A stretch of 64,000 bases of DNA from NCBI GenBank assembly GCA_964601275.1, contig CAZRMV010000002.1, forward strand, positions 248,001 to 312,000. The letters are read 5' to 3'. Position 1 is the first letter of the stretch; every line of letters begins with the position of its first letter. The notes below the pieces were generated by a model. That model was given only the letters and a program-made list of their open reading frames with translations. It had not been told where the DNA came from and did not search any database. The translations under genes and the position numbers were made by a program. This DNA comes from JAOZPE01 sp964601275. Lineage in GTDB: Bacteria > Krumholzibacteriota > Krumholzibacteriia > JAJRXK01. This document shows, piece by piece, positions 48,409 to 58,202 of the stretch.

Positions 48409-49889
48409 CAAGTGAAGGTCGAGGTTCCTTCGATCCGCGGCGCCAGGAGGGTATCGAGGAAGCCGGGGTCTGGATCCGGGACACCCTGGGCCGGGCCGAG
48501 GGATTCTACCACCTGGGGTATTCGTCGGCCCGGCCCGCCGCCTGGCGGAGCCTGCAGGATCTCCTCGAGACCACCCACCTGGAGGAATTCCGCCTGGTGG
48601 CCGAGGGTCTGCGGGCCCGCGGCCGGGCCAAGGAAGGTCTGGTGGTCCTGGTTTCCGACGACCGCCAGGACGGCCGCGCCCGGACCTACCTCGCGGCGCA
48701 ATTGGCCCGCCTCCTGGCCGAAGGCGGCGCGCGGGTCCTGTTGCTCGATGGGGAATTCGAGCAGGAGGGACCGGCCGATTGGCTGGGGGATCCCCAGAGA
48801 GAGGGATTGCTCGACGTGGCGCGCTACGGCACATCCCCGCGGGCCGCACTGCAGAAGAGCGGGATCGAGCGGGTGGATCTGATGGGGGTGGGAAGCTACC
48901 GGCCGAGGGAGAGCGAACCGCTCGGTGAAGAGGAACTGTGGAGTGCCCTGCACCAGCTCCGGCTGGGTTGGCAGTTCGTTCTCTGCATTGCTCCCTCGCG
49001 GACCCTCGAGGGGGGCTTCAACCCCCTGCTCGAACGATGCGATGGTGTGCTCCTGGGACTGGTCCTGGGGGATGAGGCCCGGGACGGTTTCGAGGAACTC
49101 GCCGAACACCTGTTGGAGCGGGAGATCCCGATCTACGGGGTCATGGCCTTCTCCCGGGCGGGAGAGGTCGAAGAGCCTTCGGAGGAAGCGGAAGAGGAAA
49201 AGACCCTGGTCCGCCGGGTCGACGGGACCGAGGCCGCCACGACCCGGTCTCCCTACGCGACCGGCCGCGCCGGATCCCCGCACGAGAGCAGCCGACTGTT
49301 CCGGAGGGTGACTCTGGGCATCGCCGCGGTCCTGTTGATCTTCCTGGGAGCCTGGGGCGCGATCCTCTGGTCCCAGCGGACGGCCACTTCGCCGCAGGCC
49401 CTTCACGGGAAGCAGACCCCCGTGGCCACCCGCCGGCCTCCCGCCCCGGAGGGGGCCGCAAGATCCGCCGGCGGAAAGGAGAACACGGTCGCCCCGAAGA
49501 CCCCCGCTCCGCCGGTCGATCTGGAGCGGGCGGTCCTGGCCGGGAGCACTCCGGGTGCCGAAGCGACCGTCGCCCAGAAACCTCCTCGCGTCGAGGAGAC
49601 CCCGGAGACGTCCCTGCTTGCGGCGTTGAGACAACGACCCAGCCGGGGTTGGGCCCTGCACCCCTGGAGTTTCCGGGATTCCACCATGGCGCTTCCCTCG
49701 CTTCGGCGGTTGCGACGCGACGGGATGGATCCGATCGTGGTGCGGGTCGATCTGGGGAGCAAGGGCGTCTGGTACCGGGTGCTGGTGGGCAACTACGCCA
49801 CCCGCAAGGAGGCGCTCGCCGCACGGGAGATCCTGGCCAAACGGCGCGATGTCATCGACAGTGTAGGAATCATCAAGGTCGGAGAGTAG
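48405..49889 (+). CDS. ParA/MinD-like domain with broken P-loop, membrane anchor and SPOR domain
   Basis: A 494-residue protein. Residues ~75-250 follow a ParA/CpsD-type fold (LVVLVSDDRQDGRARTYLAA, then ARVLLLDGEFEQEG and DGVLLGLVLGDEARD), but the P-loop position reads SDDRQDGRART with no GKT, so ATP binding is probably lost. A membrane helix is at ~302-323, then a long Pro/Ala/Glu/Lys linker and a C-terminal SPOR domain at ~445-494 (WYRVLVGNYATRKEALAARE), which binds denuded septal peptidoglycan. Its position between selA and smc hints at division or chromosome segregation. I do not recognise it as a named protein. Confidence 0.6.
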   Translation: MTSEGRGSFDPRRQEGIEEAGVWIRDTLGRAEGFYHLGYSSARPAAWRSLQDLLETTHLEEFRLVAEGLRARGRAKEGLVVLVSDDRQDGRARTYLAAQLARLLAEGGARVLLLDGEFEQEGPADWLGDPQREGLLDVARYGTSPRAALQKSGIERVDLMGVGSYRPRESEPLGEEELWSALHQLRLGWQFVLCIAPSRTLEGGFNPLLERCDGVLLGLVLGDEARDGFEELAEHLLEREIPIYGVMAFSRAGEVEEPSEEAEEEKTLVRRVDGTEAATTRSPYATGRAGSPHESSRLFRRVTLGIAAVLLIFLGAWGAILWSQRTATSPQALHGKQTPVATRRPPAPEGAARSAGGKENTVAPKTPAPPVDLERAVLAGSTPGAEATVAQKPPRVEETPETSLLAALRQRPSRGWALHPWSFRDSTMALPSLRRLRRDGMDPIVVRVDLGSKGVWYRVLVGNYATRKEALAAREILAKRRDVIDSVGIIKVGE

Positions 49890-49950
49890 ATCCTCCGGGG
49901 ACACCGGGCAGGGAATCCAGCGAAGGCTTCAGCACGGGGAGAAGAACGCG

Positions 49951-52900
49951 GTGAGACTGAAACGGGTGGAGATGGTGGGCTTCAAGTCGTTCATGGACAA
50001 GACGACGCTGGACTTCCGCGACGGCGTGACCGCGGTCCTGGGTCCCAATGGTTCGGGAAAGAGCAACGTGGTCGACGCGGTGCGGTGGGTCCTGGGAGAA
50101 CAGAGCCCCAAGCAATTGCGCGGCGAGAAGATGGAAGACGTCATCTTCAAGGGAAGTTCCCATCGCAAGCCTTTGTCCACGGCTGAGGTCACGCTCATCT
50201 TCGACAATGACGACGGACTTCTCGACATCGAGTACGGCGAGGTGGCGATCACCCGGCGGGTCTCGAGGGAGGGCGGAAGCGACTACTTCCTCAACCGGGT
50301 TCCCTGTCGGCTGAAGGATCTCAAGGATCTCCTCTTCGACACCGGCGCGGGCAACAACGCCTATTCCATCATCGAACAGGAGATGGTGGGGCAGGTCCTC
50401 GATCCCAACGAGAACAAGGTCCGCGCCATCCTGGAGGAAGGCTCGGGCGTGGTCCGCTACAAGGCCCGGCGGAAGGAGGCCTTGCGCAAGCTCGATCTCA
50501 CCGAGCGGGACCTCCTTCGGGTGGAGGACATCATCGAGGAGATCGGCCGCCAGGTCCGCAGTCTCGCCCGGCAGGTGGGCAAGGCGAAGCGGCACCAGAA
50601 ACTCTTCGCCGAACTCCGTTCCCTCGAGATCATCAAGGCCCACGCCACCGTTTCGACCCTGCAACGCGAGCTGGACGGACTCGAGGAGGAAATCCAGGAG
50701 CTGCGGGCGGTGGGCAGCGGGGAGGACGCCGAGCTGGCCGCCCATCGTGCCCGCATCGAGCAGATGCGTCCCGCGATCGATGAGCTGGAAAGCCGCCGCC
50801 GGATGCAGGAACAGGAGCTGACCGCGGTCGAGGCCCGGCTCAAGACCCTCGAAGGCGAACGCCTGGTCCTGAAGGAACGCCTGGAGAGCGGGGGGCATCG
50901 CCGCGGCGAGATCGCCGGCGAACTGGAACGGACCACCGCACGGTCCAAGGAGATCCGCGAGGACCTCTCGTCCGCGGGACGCGAACAGGAGGAACTGCAG
51001 TCGTTGCTGGAGACAGCGCGCGTCCGCGAGGAGGAACTCCAGTCGATCCTGAAGGAAGCGAACGAGCGGCACACCGAGGCGCGGCAGGCCCTGGCGGAGG
51101 CGCAGCAGCTCAATATCGGGTTCCTCGAGGAGGTCGCCGAGCGCAAGAAGGATCTGGCCACCCAGGAGGCGAAGGTGCAGGCCCTCCAGGAGCGCGAGCG
51201 CGAACTGGAATCGGCGCTGGACGAACTCAACCAGAGGCGCAGCCGGTGGAAGGAGGAACTTGCCGAAGCCGAGCGGAAGCTCGGGGAGGTCAACCGTCGT
51301 CGGCAGGAGGTCGAGGCGGAACTGCAGCGTCACCGGGACGCCGAGAGCCGGACCGAGGCGAGCCTGCAGGCGGCGCTCCAGGAGAGAGCCGAGGCCGCCG
51401 ATGAACTGGCCCGAGCGGAGAGCGCCCACGAGATCGCGGCCAAGATCGCCGCGGAATACGAGGGCTACCGCAGCGGAGCCGCTTCCCTGTTGAAGGACGA
51501 TCAGGCCCGGACTCTCCTGAAGGGCGCGCTGGCGGAGACCCTGGTGGTCGAGCCCGGCTACGAGGGAGCCTTCGAGCTGCTGTTTGGAGAGGACAAGGAC
51601 GCTCTCCTGGTGGACGGGCTGACCGATGCCCATCGCCTCTCGGCGCGCCTGGCCACCGAGAAGCTGGGGCGCGGTTCGTTTCTCGTCGACTGGGGCAAGG
51701 GAGTGGAGGATCCCTCCGCATCCGAGGAGCTTCCCGGGCGCAGCGCCCTGGATCTGGTACGGATCAAGGGGGGCAAGGGGCGACACCTGCGGTCCTGGTT
51801 GGGCCGGGTCCGGGTGGTGGAAAGCGCCCAGGAGGCGGTGGACGCGGCGCTCGCCCACGTGGGGGAAAGAATCTCCTTCCTCGCCCGTGAAGGGTTGTAC
51901 ATCCGCCACGACGGACTGGTGCGCGGAGGCGCGGGGGGAGAGCAGAGGAAACTCTCGATCTTCGGACGCCAGGAACAGGTGGAGAAGCTGGCCCAACAGG
52001 TCGAGAACCGCCGGGCCCACCTGCAGGCCAAGGCGGAGGCGGTGGGGCAGATCGAGAACCAGCGGGGCGTCATCCGCGAGGCGGTGACCGCCGCGCTGGC
52101 CCAGTTGCAATCGCTGCAGGACGAGGCGAAGGAGTTGTCCTCGGTGACCGCTTCGCGGGCTTCGTTGCTGGAGGAGGCCAACCGTCGGCATCAGACCGTC
52201 GCAAGCGAACGGGAGGAGATCCGCCGGCGTCTCGAGGAATTCTTCTCCCACCTGGAGAACATGCAGCGGGGTCTCGGACGACAGGGAGCCGACCAGGAAG
52301 CCTCTCGACAGAGAGTCGGCGAACTGGCCGAGAAGGTGCGCAAGCTCGAGCGGGAGAGGGACGAGGCCCAGGAGGCGTACGCCGCCGCGCGTCTCGACCG
52401 GACCGAACAGGAGGGGAGAGCGCGCGAGCTGGAGAGCCGGCTCCATCGTCTCAAGGCCCTCGACGAGGAACTGGAGCAGCGACGCCAGCGCCTCCAGGAG
52501 GAAGACTCCCAGCTCGCCCAGCGGATCGAGGAATGGAGCGGGCAGCTGGAAGAACACGAGCGGGACATCGAGAGGCTCTACGCCGACCGGGATCAGCGCA
52601 CCGAGGGTCTGCGCGGCCTGCGGGAGGAGATCGACCAACGCCGCAGCGAGATGGAAGCCGCGCAAGCCGAGATGCAGGAGATCGCCGAGCGTCAGAAGGA
52701 GAAGGTGCAGGCCCTCGGAGAGCTGGAGAACCGCATGACCCGGGATCGCCTCACCGTGGAGAATCTCCAGGAGCGCATCCGGGAGAAATACCAGCTGGGC
52801 ATCGAGGAGGGTTTTGCGCAGCTTCGCGACGAAGAGCTGCCCCGCGAACTGGTCCGGGAGGGAGACAGTTTCCCCCTGGGACAGGTTGAGGAATTGCTGG

Positions 52901-53640
52901 AGGTCCGGCGGGAGAAGATGGAGAAGCTGGGGCCGGTCAACTTCGCCGCGGTGGAGGAATACGAGCAGAAGAAATCGAGGCTGGAATTCCTCGAGGCCCA
53001 GCGGGACGACCTTCTCCAGAGCAAGGAGCACCTGCTGCAGGCCATCGATCGGATCAACCGGACCGCGCGGCGACTCTTCCAGGACACCTTCGAGAAGGTG
53101 CGAATGAGCTTCAAGGAGATCTTCGTCACCCTCTTCGAGGGAGGAGAGGCCGATCTCGAACTGGTGAAGACCGAGGACCCCCTCGAGTCGGACGTCATCA
53201 TCCACGCGCGGCCCAAGGGCAAACGGGTCGATTCGGTCAGCCTCTTGTCCGGCGGGGAACGGGCGCTGACCGCCATCGCCTTCCTGTTCGCGGTCTACCT
53301 GATCAAGCCGAGTCCCTTCTGCATCCTCGACGAAGTGGACGCGCCGCTGGACGACCAGAACATCGTCCGCTTCGTGAAGCTCCTGGAGCGCTTCCAACAG
53401 AAGACGCAGTTCATCGTCATCACCCACAACAAGCTGACGATGGAGGCGGCCGATCACCTCTACGGGGTGACCATGGAGGAGAGCGGAGTGAGCCGGCTGG
53501 TGTCGGTGACCTTCGAGGAACTCGACGGCTCCGATCCGTTGCAGGTCCTGGAAGAGGAAACGAAGACGCCGGCGGCGCGGGTCGTGGGGGGCAACGGCGG
53601 GGGCAAGGCTCCGCTGAAGCAGCTCGAAGGGGAGGCCTAG
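49951..53640 (+). CDS. smc: Chromosome segregation protein SMC
   Basis: A 1229-residue SMC. Walker A GPNGSGKSN is at residues 31-39. Long coiled coils flank the hinge (about residues 500-650, starting EYEGYRSGAASLLKD). The ABC signature LLSGGERALTAIAFLF is near 1097 and Walker B FCILDEVDAPLDDQN near 1123. SMC with ScpA/ScpB forms the bacterial condensin. GTG start. ftsY begins 4 bp after the stop, an smc-ftsY order found in many bacteria. Confidence 0.97.
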   Translation: MRLKRVEMVGFKSFMDKTTLDFRDGVTAVLGPNGSGKSNVVDAVRWVLGEQSPKQLRGEKMEDVIFKGSSHRKPLSTAEVTLIFDNDDGLLDIEYGEVAITRRVSREGGSDYFLNRVPCRLKDLKDLLFDTGAGNNAYSIIEQEMVGQVLDPNENKVRAILEEGSGVVRYKARRKEALRKLDLTERDLLRVEDIIEEIGRQVRSLARQVGKAKRHQKLFAELRSLEIIKAHATVSTLQRELDGLEEEIQELRAVGSGEDAELAAHRARIEQMRPAIDELESRRRMQEQELTAVEARLKTLEGERLVLKERLESGGHRRGEIAGELERTTARSKEIREDLSSAGREQEELQSLLETARVREEELQSILKEANERHTEARQALAEAQQLNIGFLEEVAERKKDLATQEAKVQALQERERELESALDELNQRRSRWKEELAEAERKLGEVNRRRQEVEAELQRHRDAESRTEASLQAALQERAEAADELARAESAHEIAAKIAAEYEGYRSGAASLLKDDQARTLLKGALAETLVVEPGYEGAFELLFGEDKDALLVDGLTDAHRLSARLATEKLGRGSFLVDWGKGVEDPSASEELPGRSALDLVRIKGGKGRHLRSWLGRVRVVESAQEAVDAALAHVGERISFLAREGLYIRHDGLVRGGAGGEQRKLSIFGRQEQVEKLAQQVENRRAHLQAKAEAVGQIENQRGVIREAVTAALAQLQSLQDEAKELSSVTASRASLLEEANRRHQTVASEREEIRRRLEEFFSHLENMQRGLGRQGADQEASRQRVGELAEKVRKLERERDEAQEAYAAARLDRTEQEGRARELESRLHRLKALDEELEQRRQRLQEEDSQLAQRIEEWSGQLEEHERDIERLYADRDQRTEGLRGLREEIDQRRSEMEAAQAEMQEIAERQKEKVQALGELENRMTRDRLTVENLQERIREKYQLGIEEGFAQLRDEELPRELVREGDSFPLGQVEELLEVRREKMEKLGPVNFAAVEEYEQKKSRLEFLEAQRDDLLQSKEHLLQAIDRINRTARRLFQDTFEKVRMSFKEIFVTLFEGGEADLELVKTEDPLESDVIIHARPKGKRVDSVSLLSGGERALTAIAFLFAVYLIKPSPFCILDEVDAPLDDQNIVRFVKLLERFQQKTQFIVITHNKLTMEAADHLYGVTMEESGVSRLVSVTFEELDGSDPLQVLEEETKTPAARVVGGNGGGKAPLKQLEGEA

Positions 53641-53644
53641 TCCG

Positions 53645-54580
53645 TTGGTTTTCGGTGCTCTGCGCAAACTGCGCGAGGGTCTGGGGAAGACCCGGCGACA
53701 GGTGGTGGGCCGCCTCCAGGCGGCCCTTCGCCGTGAGACCTATCTCACCGACGAATTCCTCGAGGAGGTCGAGGAGATCCTCATCGCCGCCGATGTGGGC
53801 GTCGACGCCTCGGTGGAACTCGCCGACGGACTGCGCAAACGATTGAAACAGGAGAAGGCTCCGGCGGATCTGGAGGTGGTGACCCGGGTCTTGAAAGAGG
53901 ACATGATCCGCATGCTCGGGGGGGAGGAGAACGAGCCGCTGCTTCAGGGCCCTCCCCACGTCATCCTCATGGTGGGGGTGAACGGCGTGGGAAAGACCAC
54001 CTCGATCGCCAAGCTGGCCCACCACCACAAGAATCGCGGTCGGAAGGTCCTGCTCGCCGCCGCGGACACCTTCCGCGCCGCCGCGGTCGAGCAGCTTTCG
54101 ACCTGGGCCGATCGTGTGGGGGTGGACGTGGTGAAGCAGTCGATGGGGAGCGATCCGGCCGCGGTGGCCTTCGACGCCCTGTCCGCCGCCCGGGCCCGGG
54201 GGCACGAGGTGGTGATCGTGGACACCGCGGGGCGCCTGCAGAACAAGGAAGGCCTGATGCGCGAGCTGGAGAAGATCGCGCGGGTCTGCGGTAAGCAGGT
54301 CGAGGGGGCGCCGCACGAGACCATCCTCTGCCTGGACGCCAATACCGGCCAGAACGGGATCGCCCAGGCCCGGGAATTCTCCGCCGTGGTGGGGATCGAC
54401 GGCATTCTCCTGAGCAAGCTGGATGGAAGCGCCAAGGGGGGAGTCGTGGTGGCGATCGCCCGCAGCCTCGAGCTTCCCGTCCGCTACGTGGGCACCGGAG
54501 AGGGGATCGAGGACTTCGCCCTGTTCAACGCGGAGGAATTCGCGGAAGGTCTCTTCCAGGTGGACGAAGAGGTCGACTGA
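53645..54580 (+). CDS. ftsY: FtsY, SRP receptor
   Basis: A 311-residue GTPase that docks SRP-bound ribosomes at the membrane. It has the N domain (residues 1-100) and the G domain with GVNGVGKTTSIAKLA, VDTAGRLQNKEGLM, the TKLD-equivalent SKLDGSAKGG and YVGTGEGIEDF. The long acidic A domain of E. coli FtsY is absent, as in many lineages. The TTG start has GGGGAGG 9 bp upstream. The matching SRP RNA is at 16078. Confidence 0.95.
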   Translation: MVFGALRKLREGLGKTRRQVVGRLQAALRRETYLTDEFLEEVEEILIAADVGVDASVELADGLRKRLKQEKAPADLEVVTRVLKEDMIRMLGGEENEPLLQGPPHVILMVGVNGVGKTTSIAKLAHHHKNRGRKVLLAAADTFRAAAVEQLSTWADRVGVDVVKQSMGSDPAAVAFDALSAARARGHEVVIVDTAGRLQNKEGLMRELEKIARVCGKQVEGAPHETILCLDANTGQNGIAQAREFSAVVGIDGILLSKLDGSAKGGVVVAIARSLELPVRYVGTGEGIEDFALFNAEEFAEGLFQVDEEVD

Positions 54581-54601
54581 ATCCCCTTGGGAGGAACCCA
54601 G

Positions 54602-55717
54602 GTGGCGGTCCATTCCGACGAATACTGGATGCGGCGGGCGCTTGCCCTCGCCATGCCCCATTGCGGCGGAACCTGGCCCAATCCCGCGGTCGGCGCGGTC
54701 CTGGTCCGCGAGGACCGGCTGGTGGGGACCGGAACCCACCGCGGAGCCGGACAGGAACACGCCGAGGTCGAGGCGATCCGCCGGGCGGGCCGGCAGGCCG
54801 AGGAATCGACCCTCTACGTGACGCTGGAGCCCTGCCATCATCGAGGACGCACTCCTCCCTGCTCACTGGCCATCCGCCGCGCGGGGGTGCGACGCGTGGT
54901 CTACGCGGTGGCCGACACCAATCCCCGGGTGAGCGGTGGTGGGGGCGACTGGCTGGCGGCGCAGGGGATCGAGGTGCGCCGGGGCGTGCTGGAGAAGCTG
55001 GCGTGGGAACTCAACCATCCCTTCTTCGAGACGGAAGGGGGACAACGGGCCCACCTCACCCTGAAGCTGGCCCAGGGGCTGGACGGCCGTATCGCGCGGG
55101 ATGCGGGCTCGGCCGCCGATCCCGCGGCGCGCCGCATCACCGGCGGGGCCGCCCATCACCGGGTGCATCGCCTGCGGGGCCGCGCCTCGGTGGTGCTGGT
55201 GGGACGGAGGACCGCCGAGATGGATCGACCCCGACTGGACGTGCGGCACGGCGCGGTGCGGAGGCAGCCGCGGCGGGCGGTCATCGACGCCCGGCTGCGC
55301 TGGACCCCTCCGGCCGACGGGGGCCGGTGGATCATCTTCTGCTCCGAGGATGCCGATCCGCGCCGTCGAGAGAGCCTCCAGGGCGCCGGTCACGAGCTCC
55401 GTCCTTGCCCTGCCGGCCCGCATGGAGAACTTGTTGGAGAGGAGATCCTGCAGCAGCTGCATGGAATGGGACTGGGGGTGGTCCTCCTGGAGGGTGGATG
55501 GGAGACCGCCGCGATGTTCCTGGAAGCGGGCCGGGTGGATCGCCTCCATCTGTTCCTCGCTCCGCGGCTTCTGGGGGGTGGGGGACCCGGTCCCGCGCTC
55601 TGGCGGGGGGCGGAGACCGCGTGGGAGAGTTATCTTCTGCGCCGCGCCGGACACGACGGCGAATGGATCCTGCGGCGCCCGGGACTGCCCCGGCCCCCGT
55701 GGGCGCCGCCGCGATAG
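54602..55717 (+). CDS. ribD: Bifunctional riboflavin biosynthesis deaminase/reductase
   Basis: RibD deaminates and then reduces the pyrimidine precursor of riboflavin. The 371-residue protein has the zinc deaminase motifs HAEVEAI and PCHHRGRTPPC near the N-terminus, then the reductase domain from about residue 145 (LTLKLAQGLDGRIA, and LLEGGWETAAMFLE). The GTG at 54602 has GGGAGG 7 bp upstream and gives the family's usual start; a TTG 15 bp upstream is less likely. First of four rib genes. Confidence 0.94.
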   Translation: MAVHSDEYWMRRALALAMPHCGGTWPNPAVGAVLVREDRLVGTGTHRGAGQEHAEVEAIRRAGRQAEESTLYVTLEPCHHRGRTPPCSLAIRRAGVRRVVYAVADTNPRVSGGGGDWLAAQGIEVRRGVLEKLAWELNHPFFETEGGQRAHLTLKLAQGLDGRIARDAGSAADPAARRITGGAAHHRVHRLRGRASVVLVGRRTAEMDRPRLDVRHGAVRRQPRRAVIDARLRWTPPADGGRWIIFCSEDADPRRRESLQGAGHELRPCPAGPHGELVGEEILQQLHGMGLGVVLLEGGWETAAMFLEAGRVDRLHLFLAPRLLGGGGPGPALWRGAETAWESYLLRRAGHDGEWILRRPGLPRPPWAPPR

Positions 55718-55785
55718 AGCCCGCGCGGAGAACCCGTGAAGTCCAACGACGGGAATCCGATTCCCGCCCCCGGGGGGAGTGGCCG

Positions 55786-56436
55786 ATGTTCACCGGAATC
55801 GTCGAAGCGGTGGGGATGGTGACCGCGCTGCGCGATGGTGGAACCGACCGCGAACTGACGATCGAGAACGAGCGGATCGCTCCGGCGCTCTCTACCGGAG
55901 CCAGCGTGGCGATCGACGGAGTCTGTCAGACCGTTACATCCCTGGAGGGACCCCGGTTCACCGTGCATGCCATGCTCGAGACCCTGCGGGTGACCACTCT
56001 CGGCTCTCTCCAGGTGGGCTCGAAGGTGAACCTCGAGCGCCCGGTCGCGGCGGGTGAGCCGATGGGCGGCCACTTCGTGCAGGGTCACGTCGACGGGATG
56101 GGGACCGTGCTCTTCCGCCGGCCGGTCGGCCAGGCCGAACATTGGCGTTTCCAGGCGCCGATCGAACTCGTCGAGCAGATGGTTCCGAAGGGAAGTGTGG
56201 CCATCGACGGGATCAGCCTCACCGTGGGTCCCGATCTCGGGAAGGACAGTTTCGAGGTCTTTCTCATCCCCCACACCCTCTCGGTGACCACCCTGGGCGG
56301 CAAGAAGGTGGGCTCGAAGGTGAACCTGGAGACCGACATCCTGGCCAAGTACCTCGCGCGCTTTCTCGGATCCTCCGGGGACAGGGCTGAGGGCATCGAT
56401 TGGGAGCTCTTGCGCCGCACGGGATACGCCGACTGA
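55786..56436 (+). CDS. ribE: Riboflavin synthase, alpha chain type
   Basis: A 216-residue enzyme that dismutates two lumazines to riboflavin. Each half holds the repeated barrel: MFTGIVEAVGMVTALRDGG and VAIDGVCQTVTSL, with the second copy at GHFVQGHVDGMGTV and VAIDGISLTVGPD. The ATG has GGGGGGAG upstream. It follows ribD with a 68-bp gap and no visible FMN riboswitch. Confidence 0.95.
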   Translation: MFTGIVEAVGMVTALRDGGTDRELTIENERIAPALSTGASVAIDGVCQTVTSLEGPRFTVHAMLETLRVTTLGSLQVGSKVNLERPVAAGEPMGGHFVQGHVDGMGTVLFRRPVGQAEHWRFQAPIELVEQMVPKGSVAIDGISLTVGPDLGKDSFEVFLIPHTLSVTTLGGKKVGSKVNLETDILAKYLARFLGSSGDRAEGIDWELLRRTGYAD

Positions 56437-56450
56437 GGAGGCCGAACGGA

Positions 56451-57719
56451 ATGGATGACCGCAAGGCAAAAGGGATCTCCGAGCAGGGCGATGAGAACCG
56501 CCTCTGCTTCGCGCGGATCGAGGAGGCAATCGAGCAGATCCGCGGCGGCGGGATGGTGGTCGTGGTGGACGACGAAGACCGCGAGAACGAAGGCGACGTC
56601 ATCATGGCGGCGAAGATGGTGACGGCAAGCGACATCAATTTCATGGCCAAGCATGCGAGAGGCCTCATCTGCCTGGCCGCCACCAAGGAACGGCTGGAGG
56701 AACTCGAGCTCGACCCCATGGTGCACCGCAACACCTCGCGTCTGGGGACGCGGTTCACCGTCTCCATCGACGCGGTGCGCAACACCACCACCGGCATCTC
56801 GGCGGCCGATCGCGCCGAGACCATCCGGCAATTCATCGACCCCGCAACGCGACCGGAAGATCTCGCGCGTCCCGGACACGTCTTCCCCCTCCAGTCGCAG
56901 CCGGGCGGAGTACTGACCCGTGCCGGCCACACCGAGGCGTCGGTCGATCTGGCGCGGCTCGCCGGCTTGCCCCCGGCGGGAGTGTTGTGCGAGATCATGG
57001 ATGAAGACGGCAGCATGATGCGCATGCCGGAACTTTTGCGTTTCGCGGAGAAACACGGCCTGCCCCTGATCACCGTGAGCGATCTGATCGAATACCGACA
57101 GCACCAGGAGAAACTGGTGCACCGGCAGGCCGAGGTGAAGCTGCCCACTCCCTACGGGGTGTTCCGGCTCTACGCCTACAGCAGCGAGGTCGATTCCGAG
57201 CATCACTTGGCCCTGGTGATGGGCGAGGTGGACGACGGCGAACCGGTGCTGGTGCGGGTCCACAGCGAATGCCTCACCGGGGACGTCTTCCACAGTCTGC
57301 GGTGTGATTGCGGAGTGCAGCTGGATGCCGCGTTCCGCCGGGTGGGAGAGGAGGGCCGGGGAATCGTCCTCTACATGCGCCAGGAGGGCAGAGGCATTGG
57401 GCTCTTGAACAAGCTTCGGGCGTATGCTCTCCAGGATGAGGGGGCGGACACGGTGGAAGCCAATCTGAAACTGGGTTTTCCCCCCGATCTGAGACACTAC
57501 GGAGTGGGAGCGCAGATCCTCTGCGACCTCGGGGTCCGCAAGATGCGCTTGCTCACGAACAATCCGAAGAAGATCATCGGTCTTTCCGGCTACGGCCTGG
57601 AAGTGGTCGAACGGGTGCCTCTGGAAGTAGGCTCCAATGAAGTGAACCGGCACTATCTCGTCACCAAGCGGGACAAGATGGGCCACCTTCTCAACCGACT
57701 CGACGAGAAAGGATCCTGA
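56451..57719 (+). CDS. ribBA: Bifunctional DHBP synthase/GTP cyclohydrolase II
   Basis: RibBA makes both riboflavin precursors. The N-terminal DHBP synthase half has VVVVDDEDRENEGDVIMAAK and GHTEASVDLARLAGL. The C-terminal GTP cyclohydrolase II half has the zinc cysteines in HSECLTGDVFHSLRCDCGVQ and the catalytic Arg region in RQEGRGIGLLNKLRAYALQD. Both active sites look complete in this 422-residue protein. The ATG has GAGGAGG 9 bp upstream. The last base of the stop overlaps the ribH start. Confidence 0.96.
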   Translation: MDDRKAKGISEQGDENRLCFARIEEAIEQIRGGGMVVVVDDEDRENEGDVIMAAKMVTASDINFMAKHARGLICLAATKERLEELELDPMVHRNTSRLGTRFTVSIDAVRNTTTGISAADRAETIRQFIDPATRPEDLARPGHVFPLQSQPGGVLTRAGHTEASVDLARLAGLPPAGVLCEIMDEDGSMMRMPELLRFAEKHGLPLITVSDLIEYRQHQEKLVHRQAEVKLPTPYGVFRLYAYSSEVDSEHHLALVMGEVDDGEPVLVRVHSECLTGDVFHSLRCDCGVQLDAAFRRVGEEGRGIVLYMRQEGRGIGLLNKLRAYALQDEGADTVEANLKLGFPPDLRHYGVGAQILCDLGVRKMRLLTNNPKKIIGLSGYGLEVVERVPLEVGSNEVNRHYLVTKRDKMGHLLNRLDEKGS

Positions 57720-58201
57720 TGCCCACCATCTACGAGGGACGTTTCGATGCGCCCAGAGGCCGGGTGGCGATCGTGGTCGCCCGCTTCAATTCCACCTTCT
57801 CCCAGAAGCTGTTGGAGGGTGCCCTGGATGGTCTTCTCCGGCATGGCGTCGATGAAGACGAAGTGGACGTCGCCTGGGTTCCCGGGGCGATGGAGATTCC
57901 CCAGGTCTGCCGACGCTTCGCCCAGAGCGGGGAGCACGTCGCGGTCATCGCCCTGGGCGCGGTCATCCGGGGGGCGACCGCGCATTTCGAGCACGTATCC
58001 CAGACGATCACCCGCGGATGCGCCGCGGTCGCGCTGGAGACCGGGGTGCCGGTGATCAACGGCGTGCTGACCACCGAGAACCTCGAACAGGCCCTGGAAC
58101 GCTCGGGAACCAAGGCGGGGAACAAGGGCTTCGACAGCGCGCTGGCTGCGCTCGAGATGGCCGATCTCTTCCGTCAACTTCCTTCGGCCAAGGCCCACTG
58201 A
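57719..58201 (+). CDS. ribH: 6,7-dimethyl-8-ribityllumazine synthase
   Basis: A 160-residue lumazine synthase that makes the substrate of RibE. Family blocks are IVVARFNSTFSQKLLEGAL, WVPGAMEIPQVCRRFAQSG and GAVIRGATAHFEHVSQTITR, with the catalytic His in AHFEHV, and TTENLEQALERSG. Starts on the last base of ribBA. nusB begins 1 bp later, the usual ribH-nusB pair. Confidence 0.95.
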   Translation: MPTIYEGRFDAPRGRVAIVVARFNSTFSQKLLEGALDGLLRHGVDEDEVDVAWVPGAMEIPQVCRRFAQSGEHVAVIALGAVIRGATAHFEHVSQTITRGCAAVALETGVPVINGVLTTENLEQALERSGTKAGNKGFDSALAALEMADLFRQLPSAKAH

Positions 58202-58202
58202 G

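Noticed and set aside
49873..53667. Very long open frame on the minus strand opposite smc
   Set aside because: It lies wholly antisense to a clear smc gene and has Leu/Gly/His-rich, low-complexity composition without domains. In GC-rich DNA the antisense frame of a Glu/Arg-rich coiled-coil gene stays open by chance.
55718..55785. Possible FMN riboswitch before ribE
   Set aside because: The gap is only 68 bases and lacks the conserved FMN-aptamer blocks. None is seen before ribD either.
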